From contig NC_045139.1 in the NCBI RefSeq assembly GCF_008831285.2, positions 11,380,704 to 11,444,703 of the forward strand: DNA of 64,000 bases. The letters are read 5' to 3'. Both the position numbers and the translations under genes were made by a program. The notes under the pieces are model-generated. The model was given only the letters and a program-made list of their open reading frames with translations. It did no database searches and was not told the origin of the DNA. The stretch is from Nymphaea colorata. Its lineage: Eukaryota > Streptophyta > Magnoliopsida > Nymphaeales > Nymphaeaceae. Each line of letters opens with the position of its first letter. Positions within the stretch are counted from its first letter, which is position 1. Positions 1-11,023 of the stretch are shown here, piece by piece.

Positions 1-1681
1 CTATTAAGTGATGAATTAGGGGGAAACAAGTGCTCTGTTAAGCGCCAGCAGCGCGCTCTTCAGAAATGCATGTCCAGCTCAGGAACAGGTTGCAGCAGCG
101 GCTTACAGCAATGGATCTGATACTGCAAAGGAACTAGCAAATAAAGCAGATGTATATCTTGCAATTAATCACGATTCAAGGTCATGGAGAATGCACCAGA
201 TCTTTGGTTTAACCCAAATCTAAGATAGAAATTGGGGAAACTAGCAAGAATCCCTCTCGCAGGTGTACAGCCAGCTTTCAGAACCGTGTTCTTTCATAAA
301 ATCAAATATCCTCGCCCAGATCTCCTAAATTCATGAAAATTGGTCTGGAGGGAGCTGAAATATGGAGAAATAGACGCTCCAAAACCCAGCTTCTAAGTAA
401 CTTCTAACAACTAACTCGTTGAATTGAAAGTTGCACCTATTTCTGCCTGAAGCAGCTTGTCTCAGATGCTCAAGCTCAATTCACAAGTCGATCTCCTTCA
501 AAAATTCATATCTTTGCATCCAAAGCTTCTAAAATCGTGAAAATTGGTCTGAATGAAGCTAAGTACTTGAGGAATAGACGTCCCAAAAACCAGCTCCAAA
601 TTCGTTTCCAGTTGTTGACTCGTTGAGCCCAAAGATGCGCCTGATTTTGCCTAAAATAGCCTGTCGCAGGGCTCAGGCAATGTCTGGAGTCAGTCACCTT
701 CAAAAATTCGCTAAAATTCAACCGTAGCTTGGATTGAGCTGAAATTTAGACCATAAGATTCTGATGAACGAGTTCCCAAATTTTCAGCTTCAAATCAGCT
801 TCCAAAAGGTGAGTCGTTGATGATTGAAATCAACCTAGTTTCTGATGTCACTCAGAACTGCACCGCCTAATTCCGCGATCCGTCGCCGTGATTCCGATCA
901 GCTCTGGCGAACTATCCAAAACAGCTCGGATTCTCCTCAAATCATCAGAATGTTCCTCAATTGGTTACCAAGACAACTGAGCTATTCTCGAATTCAGATC
1001 TTGCTCAGATCATCGTGAATTCACAGATTAACAGAAATTTCTATCATTGTGCCTGTACAGAATTCATCCTTTGTTCTTCGTCTTCAATCATCCAATTCCT
1101 CAACAGATGTCACTCTGTTGCTCGTCGCAAGTAATCCGCAACAATTAGATACAAAATGCGACATAAGAACTAATCTCAACAAGAATCAAAGTCGATCTAA
1201 GTCGTTTGTTAGGCGATCCACCTAAAACAGGGATCATGCTCACCTGATCTCATCAGCACTTCATTTCTTCTTCAGATCCTTCGATCTCAGTCAGATCAAA
1301 CTGATCTATTTCTCTCGTTAGATGAGTTAAACTCAAATCGATCAGAACGTCAGCATCCTCTCCACTTCCGATCGGGTAACAAGAAGATCTCGCGGTAGAA
1401 TCTCCATGGAGTTAGGATTCTTACCAGCTGAAGATGTTCCTCCGGCTGTCGTGCAGCAGATCTAAGAGGCTCTCGGTGGTCAGCGTCCACGCTCCTCCAC
1501 CGATCTCACAGTTCTCCGCCCTGGCCACTAGATGTCCCGATGATGGAAGACATCTGCACCTTGGTCGGAATCGCACATCTGCTCAAGATCCGTCGCCTGC
1601 ATTTCCGATAGAGTTCTCGATTCCTCTCCTCTGGTCTCGCAGTCGTTCTTCTTTTCCAGCGAGGTTCCCTCCGCTGGCCAA
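1..1681 (-). mobile_element. internal leader region of an LTR retroelement, 5' part only
   Basis: This stretch lies on the internal side of a primer-binding-site-like sequence and an LTR-like block (1695-2182) and carries no long open frame. I read it as the untranslated leader and degraded start of an LTR retrotransposon transcribed on the minus strand, whose remaining body lies left of the window. The only structure I see is a set of diverged repeats of about 205 bp (330-850). No gag or pol motif is readable, so the superfamily is not assigned. The assignment depends on the neighbouring LTR call. Confidence 0.45.
330..850. repeat. imperfect tandem repeats, period about 205 bp
   Basis: A block containing gaaaattggtctg followed by aatagacg..cc and a ccagct motif occurs at about 335 and again at about 539. 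A weaker third copy begins near 749 (gagctgaaatttagacc, then cagcttc). Each copy continues into a shared actcgttga and cttcaaaaattc context. Copies are clearly diverged, so this is an old duplication. No protein reading is supported. Confidence 0.5.
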
Positions 1682-1694
1682 GCTTTTGGCGCCA
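1682..1694 (-). promoter_or_regulatory. possible primer binding site (TGGCGCC type)
   Basis: On the minus strand tggcgccaaaagc follows directly on the inferred LTR end. TGG is the complement of a tRNA CCA end, and TGGCGCC begins the primer site of several plant Gypsy lineages. Only about seven bases match that pattern, so the call is tentative. Confidence 0.35.
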
Positions 1695-2182
1695 CACCTA
1701 AGCAGCTCAAACACTCCACGCGAGAGAGAAAAGGGGTCTTTTCATTGATTCAATTTCAAAAGATACAAACTTTGGCACAGTCTCCAGTTTATATACTATT
1801 GGACTGTCTCGGGTGTCACCCGCTGTCTCGGACTGAGACAAGTACAAAACCTGTAATGACTCAACAAAATAGAAAACACTTACAATGACTCGGTCTGGGC
1901 TTGAACCCAACCGCGACGCGCTCAGATTAGCCTGAGCTCTTGCTAGCTAAACCTGATCCCAATGCACACTAGGTTGCGCCCAGTCCGACTCAACTGCTTT
2001 CAGCTGACGCAGTCTTCTCCAGCCTGAACCGTCCATCTCTAATCTTCGTCCCTGATCTGCTGGCTGCTGGCCCGTTGTGTGCTTATCCCTCGGCGTCGTC
2101 GGCTATACATACGCATAATACCCCTACTCTACGATAGCCCCTCTGCTTCTGTCGCGTTCCCCTTGGGTGTGCGTCAGTAACA
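1695..2182 (-). repeat. LTR of a minus-strand retroelement
   Basis: On the minus strand the block begins TGTTACTGACGC at 2182 and runs to the primer-site-like sequence at 1694. It contains a TATA-like tatataaac (plus positions 1788-1796) followed by an A-rich segment, in the order U3, TATA, R/U5 expected of an LTR promoter. The left end does not finish in CA, and the partner LTR is outside the window, so the boundary is approximate. Its right end abuts a Gypsy chromodomain fragment on the other strand, which suggests insertion into an older element. Confidence 0.5.
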
Positions 2183-2329
2183 AAGGATAACATCAAATTT
2201 ACTGAATGGCTCATTGAATGGAGCAACTATGAAGACTTACCAACTACATGGGAACTTGTGAAAGATATTTAGCACTGCTTCCCCGAATTCACACCTTGAG
2301 GACAAGGTGTTATTGAAGGGGAGAATACT
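2183..2329 (+). pseudogene. Gypsy chromovirus remnant: chromodomain end of pol and polypurine tract
   Basis: The plus strand reads TEWLIEW..YEDLPTTWEL, the C-terminal chromodomain signature of Ty3/gypsy chromoviruses. It is closely similar to the same region of the element at 60330-60420 (TEWLIEWISNEDTPATWEP). A stop follows, then the gaggacaaggtgtt block and a purine tract (gaaggggagaa). The upstream pol is missing because another LTR element sits at 2182. This is a fragment with no coding capacity. Confidence 0.6.
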
Positions 2330-2600
2330 TGTTAGGCGTCTGTGTCAGTTTGAGTGTTTGTTGTTTCTTAGTTGAAAAACAGAATGGGTTAGCGGGTCAA
2401 TAAATGGAACCAGTACACAGGTCCAGGGAGGGAATTAGATAGCTTAACCCAACCCACTTAGGGATTGCATAAAGTCATCGCAAAGATTAAACCCTAATAT
2501 AGAATGAATTTTGTTGTTTCATGTGAGGGCTGGGTTTCATTACGATTGGTGTGTGAGTTTGTGTGAAGTCTCACATACCATCATTAAAAACTCGTACTTG
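2330..2600 (+). repeat. partial LTR following the Gypsy remnant
   Basis: TGTTAGGCG starts directly after the purine tract, as an LTR should, and shares TGTTAGGC with the LTR of the Gypsy at 55259. The right end is not defined because no second copy or target duplication is visible. The 2600 limit is a guess. Confidence 0.35.
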
Positions 2601-4344
2601 TTCAGTTAATCACATCACATATAGAAGCATCCCCTAATGACTCTCTCTTTTTGCATGTTTCCCTTGATGATTAAGGTTGGTCACCTAATGAGTTACTCAG
2701 AGGATCATTAAAATTATTTGCTTGAGATACTTCCTCATCTACCAAAAGTAATAGGTGGGGCTTTTGTTGACGATATTAGTAATATTTGAATATGCATATC
2801 TATGATTACCCACAGCAGTCTACTGCATGCTTATAAAATTTCCATGTAGATGGCCTTATGTACGTCTTTCTATTCGGATTTCTTTTTACATACTCATTCT
2901 ACACATTCTTGTGAGTCAAGACCATCTTATTGTTGCATCCCACCCAAAACCCACTAGCATTTAAAATTTCACACATAACAGTTATATTTTGGTCTAACAC
3001 GCTTTAATTTGTTTTTTATTTTTTCTATTGTATATTTTTCATCATATTTTCTGATCATTGATCTCTCCAATTCCTTCATGGCTGCATCTCGTAACCCTCC
3101 ATTAATTTTCATACCGAAAATAGGAGATTGTTCTAATAAGCAGTCAAATAAAAATTGTTTTTGTTCATCATCTCACACTAAGGTGTCTTTGTCTTTTTCA
3201 ATTGTACTCTCATTGTCTCTCATCACTATGTAAATTTAATAATGACTGTATTAGAAAAATAAGTGTATTACCACAAACAAAACAAATGCCCATCATAAAA
3301 AAAAACGAACATACAAAAAACATATAAAAGATGCATTCATGAAATTATCTACTATAAGGTATGCATGTGATGTAAATAGCTTGAAAATCCCTTATGTCAA
3401 CTGCAATATTGCAAATCAAGTATAAGCAAAAGAAAGGGAAAAAATGAAAATAAAGAGTGACAGAAGTTGAAATTTGGACCTGCTCAGCACTAGAAGAAGA
3501 AAAAGTAGCAAGCAAATAAAGGATTCTAACTCGCACTACTACAAAAAATCCTGAAAGGAAAATATTGTCCAAGTTAATACTATCAGCACATACACATATC
3601 CTTCAAGAATAAAAACCCTTAAGCTAATCTCATTACAAAGAAATACCAATCGACCCTTTAGCTAATGACGATCTATGACGATGAAGACTGCAAGTCATTA
3701 ACAATGATGGTGACTAGAAGTCATTAACAAAGTTGCCATCAGCAGTAGCAACTAAGAAAGTCATATATTCCAATGCATTAATGAGTTTAATTTTTACCGA
3801 TGAAAGTCACCAATAAACGGTTTCTTGCTACAAATATCTCTTTTATATTCACTCTGTACCATGCCTTGTGCTGAGCGAACAAGCAATTAATGAAGGCTGG
3901 CTTGACAAAAGCATCTAAATTTTGAACTATGAAGCAAGCAGTAAAAAGTTTTAATCACTAAGCACAATCAATCAATTGTAGAACCCCAGTCAAAAACCAT
4001 ATCAATGACCAACAGTTTGATTTGCATTGACAAGATTCACCAGGTTAAATCCATATCAGAGACCTGTTAACAATGGCTACCACCAACCTCTTAGATACAT
4101 GAATGGAGAGGGGATTAGGATCAAGTCAATGAGATTACCAATTAAAAAAAAACTGAACTCGGTGATGCACAGCCATCTTTTTAGTTTTTGCTGGTTTTTT
4201 AAGACTTGAGATGACTAAGAAACAGTGAATCAAGATTCATTTATTGAGACTGCAATTTTCAGCTTTTACTTTTCAGGAAACTTGGATTGACAGAGGAACA
4301 ATAGAAACAAAAGGGGATGGAGAAGCCACAAGGTAGAGGGAATG
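2601..4344. other. non-coding AT-rich stretch
   Basis: Short open frames only, none with recognisable motifs. No LTR pair, tandem array or RNA gene was seen between the partial LTR and the Copia element that starts at 4345. Confidence 0.5.
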
Positions 4345-4658
4345 TGTTAAAAATAAAAGTTGCCTTGCTTATCTCCCTACCGTTGAATTATTGACGTTGG
4401 GAGAGGAAACGTTAGAGGATGAACGTTGGAGAAGACCCTCTTTGGAAACTTACCATTTGCCTTGGATAGCTTCCTTAATGGCATACGTTACCATGTAAAG
4501 AGCCTTTGCTCTATTCGTTCCATTTATTATGTGTTATCTCTCTATGCACAAGATAATAAAAAAAATCCCACGAGGTGTGGGTGTTCTCTCGTGGATGTAG
4601 GTCTGAATGACCGAACCACGTAAAATCGTGTCTTCTTTTATTTGATTTATTTTCTACA
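4345..4658 (+). repeat. left (5') LTR of the Copia element
   Basis: It begins TGTTAAAAATAAAAG and ends TTTTCTACA immediately before the primer site, giving the usual TG..CA ends. The right LTR repeats its first 280 bases or so with seven substitutions and one A-run length difference. Confidence 0.92.
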
Positions 4659-4670
4659 TGGTATCAGAGC
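4659..4670 (+). promoter_or_regulatory. tRNA-iMet primer binding site
   Basis: TGGTATCAGAGC follows directly on the LTR end and is the standard complement of the plant initiator tRNA-Met 3' end used by Copia elements. Confidence 0.9.
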
Positions 4671-4696
4671 GAGTGCTCTAATCTGGTGTTTTTTCT

Positions 4697-7600
4697 ATGG
4701 CTGCAACAAACATGGCGTCAAATTATTCGGTTGAACGAATACTCGTTCAAGAACAGGTACCAAATTCTAAAATCACCTCTATCCTGCTAGATGGAAGAAA
4801 TTATCTGTCTTGGTCGAAATTTGTTTCCTTATACCCTAGCGGTAGATCAAAACTCGGATATGTTGATGGAGAAATTATTAAACCAGAGATTCAAGATGCT
4901 AAGTATAAGGAATGGAAATCGATCAATGATATGGTTATGTCTTGGCTTTTAAATTCCATGGAATCAAAAATTGCTGAAAATTTTATGCTTACTACTACTG
5001 CCCGTGACATATGGATTAATGTCAAAGAAATGTTTGGTGAACAAAATAATGTGGTTCGAATGTATCAATTGTCTTGCTTAATCCATAGTCTTAAGAAAGA
5101 TGATCTTTGCATTGCTGATTACTATGGTAAAATGAGACGTCTATGGGATGAATATGATCTATGCACCATGACTTACTCGGATAATGCTCCATCAAAGAAG
5201 CTTAGAGAACATGAGAAAGCCTTTCAACTTCTTGCTCGTCTTGGAAATGACTTTGAGCATCTCCGAAGTCAAATCCTTCTCTCGCTGGAATTACCCTCAG
5301 TCAACAATATCTTATCTATGCTTATGAGAGAATAAACTCGTAGACGTGTCATGAACTCATATCAACACAAGTTACAAATTATTCCATCTGTTGACGGCAC
5401 GGATAAGGCAGTGTATACCACTACTAATACCACCGCCTTTGCTGCCACCATGGAAAAGAAAGACAGCCACAGTTTCATTGGAAATAAACCAAGAAACCAA
5501 AATCGCAGCAAGTTCACATGTACCTATTGTAAGAAGGACGGACATACCCGTGAGAGGTGCTGGACATTGCATGGGAAGCCAGACCAATCTTTGACTCGTC
5601 GATCAAATGAATCTGCTGCAACTGCCCATTCCGCTGCTATAGGAGATGTTGATGTGGCTGCTTAGTTGAAAACTATTACAGAACTTTTACAAAGTGTCTG
5701 CAAACAAAAAGAAACAACTGCTATGGTGGCTTCGGCAGCCGGTGCAACTACTTCAGGTACGTTTTCTACTCACTTTGATTGGGTTATTGACTCTGGAGCA
5801 AGCGAACATATGTGCACCTCAGTTATAGATCAATCAAATATTAAACATGTACATGGAAATGACTATGTGATTATTGCATATGGATTAAAGGTAAAAGTAG
5901 AAGGTATTAGTAATGTTCATCTTCTTGATTGTGAACAAAATATTAATGCTCTAGTAGTCTCTAGTCTATCTACAAATTTATTATATGTTTCTAGGCTCAC
6001 TAAGGAATTAAACTGTGATGTTATCTTCTCACCTCATGATGTGATTTTTCAGGACAGATTGTCGAAGAAGATGATTGGTAAAGGAAGATTAGCTAAGGGT
6101 TTATATGTGCTGGAACAAGAAAGCAAGGCCATGGTTGCTAGATTTGATAGCTCATTATGGCACAAAAGATTAGGCAACCCTTCTAGCTACAAACTGAATT
6201 GTTCATTTCCTACATATTATTATGATTGTCAAACATGTGATGTGTGTCGCTATGCTAAAATGAGTAGACCTCCTTTTTCGAAGTCTGATACTAATGCTGA
6301 AAATTTTTTTGATTTGGTTCATTCTGATGTATGGGGCCCAGCCCCTGTGGTTTCATATTCTGTTTTCGGTATTATGTTACATTTATAGACGATTTTTCAA
6401 AGGTTACATGGATTTATTTGCTCAAATCTAAAGATGAAGTTTTTGATAAATTTCAAACGTTTTATAATATGGTGAAAAATCAATATGGAAAACAAATCAA
6501 AATATTAAGGACTGATAATGGTACTAAATATAAAAATTTTAAATTTGAAATTTTTGAAAAACAATGTGGCATTGATCATCAATTCACTTGTGTGGGCACT
6601 CCTCAACAAAACGGGGTCGCCGAAAGAAAAAATCGACATCTTCTAGAAGTTACTCGTGCCTTGTTATTTCAAATGAATGTCCCTAAGATTTATTGGAGTG
6701 ATGCCATCATGAATGCATGTTATATTATTAACCGATTTAGCAAAAATCTTTAGGATCGTGCACCCCTTGAAATTTTAAAGGGACGTAAGCTCAATTTAAA
6801 TCACATGCGAACATTTGGTTGTGTTGCTTTTGTCTCTAGGCAGCAACAAAACATAAACAAACTTAGTAGTCGTGCTCTTAAATGTATTTTTCTAGGGTAT
6901 TCTATCTCACAAAAAGGATACCGATGCTATAGTATAGAAGAAAAGCGACTTTTTATATCTAGAGATGTTGTGTTTGATGAAAACACACCTTACTTTCATC
7001 ACCCAATACCAGAAAATCATATTATGAAAGAAAATTTTCTTCCTACATCTAACGTTCTTGATGAGACTTGCCTTCAGGGGGAGATCGCGAGACCAACTAT
7101 GGATCCTTACAATGAGTTTACCTTCATAAGAAGAATCCGAAATTCACCCGAAGGATTCGAAGTAGTCAATACTGAAATTGCAACTCCAGATCATCAGAAT
7201 GATACTCAAAACACTGCAGCGGCTGCCAATGAAAATGACACCCAAATCACTATGAGAAGATCAGAGAGACAAATCAAGCCACCTACTCGGTTATCAGATT
7301 ACGTCAGTTATACTTCTACAAGTTATCCTATAGAACATTATATTGGGTACGAGAAGATTAACCACCTGCATAGAGCATATATATATCAAGAGTCTCTAAT
7401 TGTTCAGAGCCAACTACATATGAAGAAGCCAAAAGAAACTCGATGTGGTTAAAAGCCATGGATGAAGAACTTAGTGCCTTACAAAACAAAACTTGGGACA
7501 TTGTTACGCTACCTCCAGGAAAAAAGGCTGTTGGATGTCGCTGGGTATATAAAATAAAATACAAAAGTGATGGGAGTATTGAAAGATATAATGTCAGACT

Positions 7601-8876
7601 TGTCGCAAAAGGGTATACACAGACTCAAGGCTTAGATTATGAAGAAACCTTTGTGCCTGTAGCGAAAATGAATACAACAAGGGTGATATTATCAGTTGCA
7701 TGTAATTACAATTGGCCCTTATATCAACTTGATGTTAAAAACGCCTTTTTGCAAGGAGATTTGAAAGAAGTGTACATGAATCTTCCTCCCGGACATCCTC
7801 AAGAAGCTAACAAAAAATTGGTGTGCCAACTTCACAAGGCAATCTATGGCTTGAAACAATCTCCAAGGGCATGGCACTACCAAGTGAGTAATTTTTTGGA
7901 AGAACATGGTTTTGTAAGAAGCAATGCTGACAACTCTTTATTTATCAAACGAAAGGATGGTGATCTGGTTATCGTACTTGTATATGTGGATGACATTATT
8001 GTGACAGGGATTGATGAAGAAAAGATCTTGAAAACTAAAGAACTGCTTCGCAATGTTTTTGACATAAAGGATCTGGGAAAGCTTCGTTATTTTTTAGGCA
8101 TTGAAATTGCTCACTCAAGCAAGGGTTTGTTGCTCTCTCAACGAAAATATACTTTAGACTTGCTTAAAGAAGTTGGAAAAATTGGGTGCAAGCTAGCAGA
8201 GACACCAATTGAAATTGGACAAAAAATTGAAATTACTCAAGATGATCCAGTCTGTAACAAGGAAGGCTACCAACGACTAGTAGGAAAACTTATATACTTG
8301 ACCATCACTAGACCGGACATAACCTATGCAGTCAATGTCGCTAGCCAGTGTATGCATGCACCCACAGAACATTATTGGAAAATTATTCATCGCATTCTGC
8401 AATACTTAAAAGGAACTCCAAGACAAGGCATATGGTACAAAAGGAATGGCCGTCATCAAATTCAAGGATTCACCGATGCAAATTGGGCAGGAAGTTCAGA
8501 CAGAAAATCTACAACTGGTTACTGTGTATTTGTTGGAGGAAATATTGTGTCTTGAAAAAGCAAAAAACAGAGTGTTGTGTCCAGATCCAGCGTTGAAGTA
8601 GAATATAGAGCTATGGCTACAACAGCTAGTGAACTTACATGGATTAAAACCCTTATATCAGAAATTGGGCTACAGGTTCATCTCCCTATGCCTCTGCATT
8701 GTGACAATCACGCTGCTATTCATATTTCAGCGAACTCAGTTTTTCATGAAAAAGCCAAACACATAGAAATAGATTGTCACTATGTTTGCGAGAAAGTACA
8801 AAAAGGCGAAATATGTACTCCCTACATCAGAAGCTCAGAACAACTAGCCGACGGACTTACTAAGGGCTTGACTTGA
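4697..8876 (+). pseudogene. Copia gag-pol polyprotein, disrupted
   Basis: Visible in order: gag (from ATG 4697), a CCHC zinc knuckle (CTYCKKDGHTRERC, about 5517-5560), the aspartic protease site DSGAS (about 5790), the integrase start (HSDVWGP, about 6320) and core, the DE-rich linker, reverse transcriptase with YVDD (about 7985), and RNase H ending CHYVCEKVQKGE..LADGLTKGL. In-frame stops lie at 5333 (TAA), 5663 (TAG), 6751 (TAG) and 8553 (TGA). Frame changes lie near 6350 and 7410-7440. Flanking residues show where a glutamine or tryptophan codon probably stood. All domains survive, so the death of this copy is recent compared with the other Copia fragments in the window. Confidence 0.92.
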
Positions 8877-8933
8877 GAGTTACATAAGAAAATATTGATC
8901 AAGTGGGGGTGTATGAATATCTACACTCCACTT

Positions 8934-8942
8934 GAGGGGGAG
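8934..8942 (+). promoter_or_regulatory. polypurine tract of the Copia element
   Basis: Gagggggag lies immediately before the TGTTAAA start of the right LTR, the position where plus-strand priming occurs. Confidence 0.85.
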
Positions 8943-9224
8943 TGTTAAAAATAAAAGTTGCCTTGCTTATCTCCCTACCGTTGAATTATTGATGTTGGGA
9001 GAGGAAACGTTAGAGGATGAATGTTGGAGAAGACCCTCTTTGGAAACTTACCATTTGCCTTGAATAGCTTCCTTAATGGCATACGTTACTATGTAAAGAG
9101 CCTTTGCTCTATTCATTCCATTTATTATGTGTTATCTCTCTATGCACAAGATAATAAAAAAAAATCCCACGAGGTGTGGGTGTTCTCTTGTGGACGTAGG
9201 TCTGAATGACCGAACCACGTAATC
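8943..9224 (+). repeat. right (3') LTR of the Copia element, truncated
   Basis: It matches the left LTR from TGTTAAAAATAAAAG to about gaaccacgtaa, then diverges. The terminal segment of the left LTR ending in tttctaca is absent. A CT/AT microsatellite begins about 60 bp further on. Confidence 0.88.
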
Positions 9225-9282
9225 TGTCATCGTCAAATTGGTAGAGAGAGAGAGCTTTGTGTCCAAATTCAAGAAGCTCCTT

Positions 9283-9285
<3 letters not shown>

Positions 9286-9343
<58 letters not shown>
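9286..9343. repeat. compound (TC)n(AT)n microsatellite
   Basis: About 28 bases of TC repeat run directly into about 28 bases of AT repeat. Confidence 0.95.
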
Positions 9344-11023
9344 CTTTCTCGATTACCCCTCTTCCCCTCTTGTGATTTGTGCATGTGTGACCACCTCTAA
9401 TTCGGCTCGAGCACGAATCAAGCCTTACAATTAGCTTGAGCATGACTTGAACAATTGTATTTGTGCTCGAGCTCCAATCGTTTAGCTTTCTTTGATTATT
9501 GAGATGGTTTCCTCGTTTGCTTGAGATGATTCTACTACCCTTTTCGTCATGGAGGGAGATGGCAGCAAAGAGCAGTAGGCTGCTACAGCAGGAGATAGCA
9601 AAGGAGGTGGGAGGCCGAAGGTGATGTTCTGGAGACTACAAGGACATTTTGGAAAAATTAAAAAAAAAATCACCTAAAACCCTTAGTTGAGGTTTCAGTT
9701 TCCAAACCCTTGATCGAGGGCTCTAAGGGGTTTTGAGAAACTGTCGTTCGAACAAGGATTGTGATTCATGATACCTGCGCTCGAACGAGGGTTTCAGACC
9801 TTCACGCTCGAACGAGGGTTTCAGACCTTCACGCTCGAACTAAGGGTTTTCCCTTGCCGCTCAAGCCCTCGCTCTGAGGGATGGTTTTCACACTGAATCA
9901 CAACCTTTGTTCCAAGAGAGGAAAACCCTCGCTATCTAAAACCCTAGTCTTGAGGAACAAACCATCGCTATATGAGCAAGGTAAAAAATCTCGTTCTAAG
10001 AAGAGGGTTTGGTTTCTGAAACAAACTCTCGTTCTGAGAGTGCGTTTCACAGCACTCACTCAAAGCGAGGTTGAGAGAGAGAGAAAGATGAGGGGGGCAG
10101 TACCTTGCCATCTATTGCACCATCATGCATTGCTTGTCTGTCTACAGAACAAGTGATGGTGCTGCCGAACAGTCGAAGGAACCAGTGAAGCGAGGGCGAA
10201 GAGAGGGTCGAGCGAGGCGCAGTAAGAAGAGAGAGTCGAGCGAGAGTTTCGTCATCGGGCGAGGAATTTTTTTCATATCGAGTGGTGCATTCCGAGGCGA
10301 GGGTGGTTTCGAGTAAGAATGCATTTTTGTTCTCGAAGGACAGAAAGACACTGTGTCCTCAGGGGTCTTTTGTCCAATGTTTGGTGAGCGTGACGCATTT
10401 ATAATAACAAGGTGTTCCTGGGACAGTATGTTATCCGAACCAAACGCTCTCTGAATCTCTTACAATGCCATGTTAATAGATAAAGGTCATAAGGACATCG
10501 CATCAAAACTGTGTGATACCCTTTTCATGAATGAACTTGAAGGGATACCAAAACGCCCTCTCTGAAGGGGTGACAAAACTCCTTGGATGTACCTCCAATT
10601 CCAAGTCTTTCAACTTGGTTTCTGTAAGCTCTAGTGCCTTAGAAAATGACAATATAACAATGTATGGCAGGAAATAAATGATTAAGCCTTGGCACACCTT
10701 ATACTCTACAGAGGGGCACCCCATGTTAATATCAAATGGAGAGCTAGGGCCGTAGAAAAAGGACCAAAATATGAGGTGGATTCAACAGTCTGTATAATTA
10801 CATAAGAAAATATATTTGCGGATAAAAGAGCTCATTCAATAAAAAAACAGTGCATATACACTTTACATAAAACGACTTACATGTTTTCAGATACATGTAT
10901 CGTCTATTTGTTGATACCTCATGTACTATACATGCTGCTCAGTCCTAGTCCCTGGCATTATCAGTTCCATAAACTTCATAGAAACTTCACCTGAGACTTG
11001 TGCCCGTACACCTCTACAAGGAT
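9344..11023. other. intergenic sequence, 3' flank of the minus-strand gene
   Basis: Apart from the 27-bp tandem repeat, this stretch holds variants of cgaacgagg / gagcgagg motifs between 9700 and 10300 and short frames without recognisable motifs. The segment nearest 11023 would be the 3' untranslated region of the minus-strand gene. I see no clear polyadenylation signal there. Confidence 0.4.
9778..9840. repeat. 27-bp tandem repeat, about 2.3 copies
   Basis: The unit starting cgctcgaacgaggg and ending agaccttca is repeated exactly at 9778-9804 and 9805-9831, and a third copy breaks off after cgctcgaac. Confidence 0.85.

Larger units (their letters stand above)
4345..9224 (+). mobile_element. 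Ty1/copia LTR retrotransposon, nearly complete, inactive
   Basis: Two LTRs (4345-4658 and a 3'-truncated copy 8943-9224) enclose a tRNA-iMet primer site, gag, protease, integrase, reverse transcriptase and RNase H in Copia order, and a polypurine tract. The LTRs are about 97% identical over the shared part. The right LTR lacks roughly its last 36 bp, so no target-site duplication can be shown. The polyprotein frame holds four stops and two frameshifts, so the copy cannot move by itself. Confidence 0.93.

Noticed and set aside
1434-1748. 104-codon plus-strand frame
   Set aside because: It lies across the primer-site and LTR region of a minus-strand element and has low-complexity composition. 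Treated as chance.
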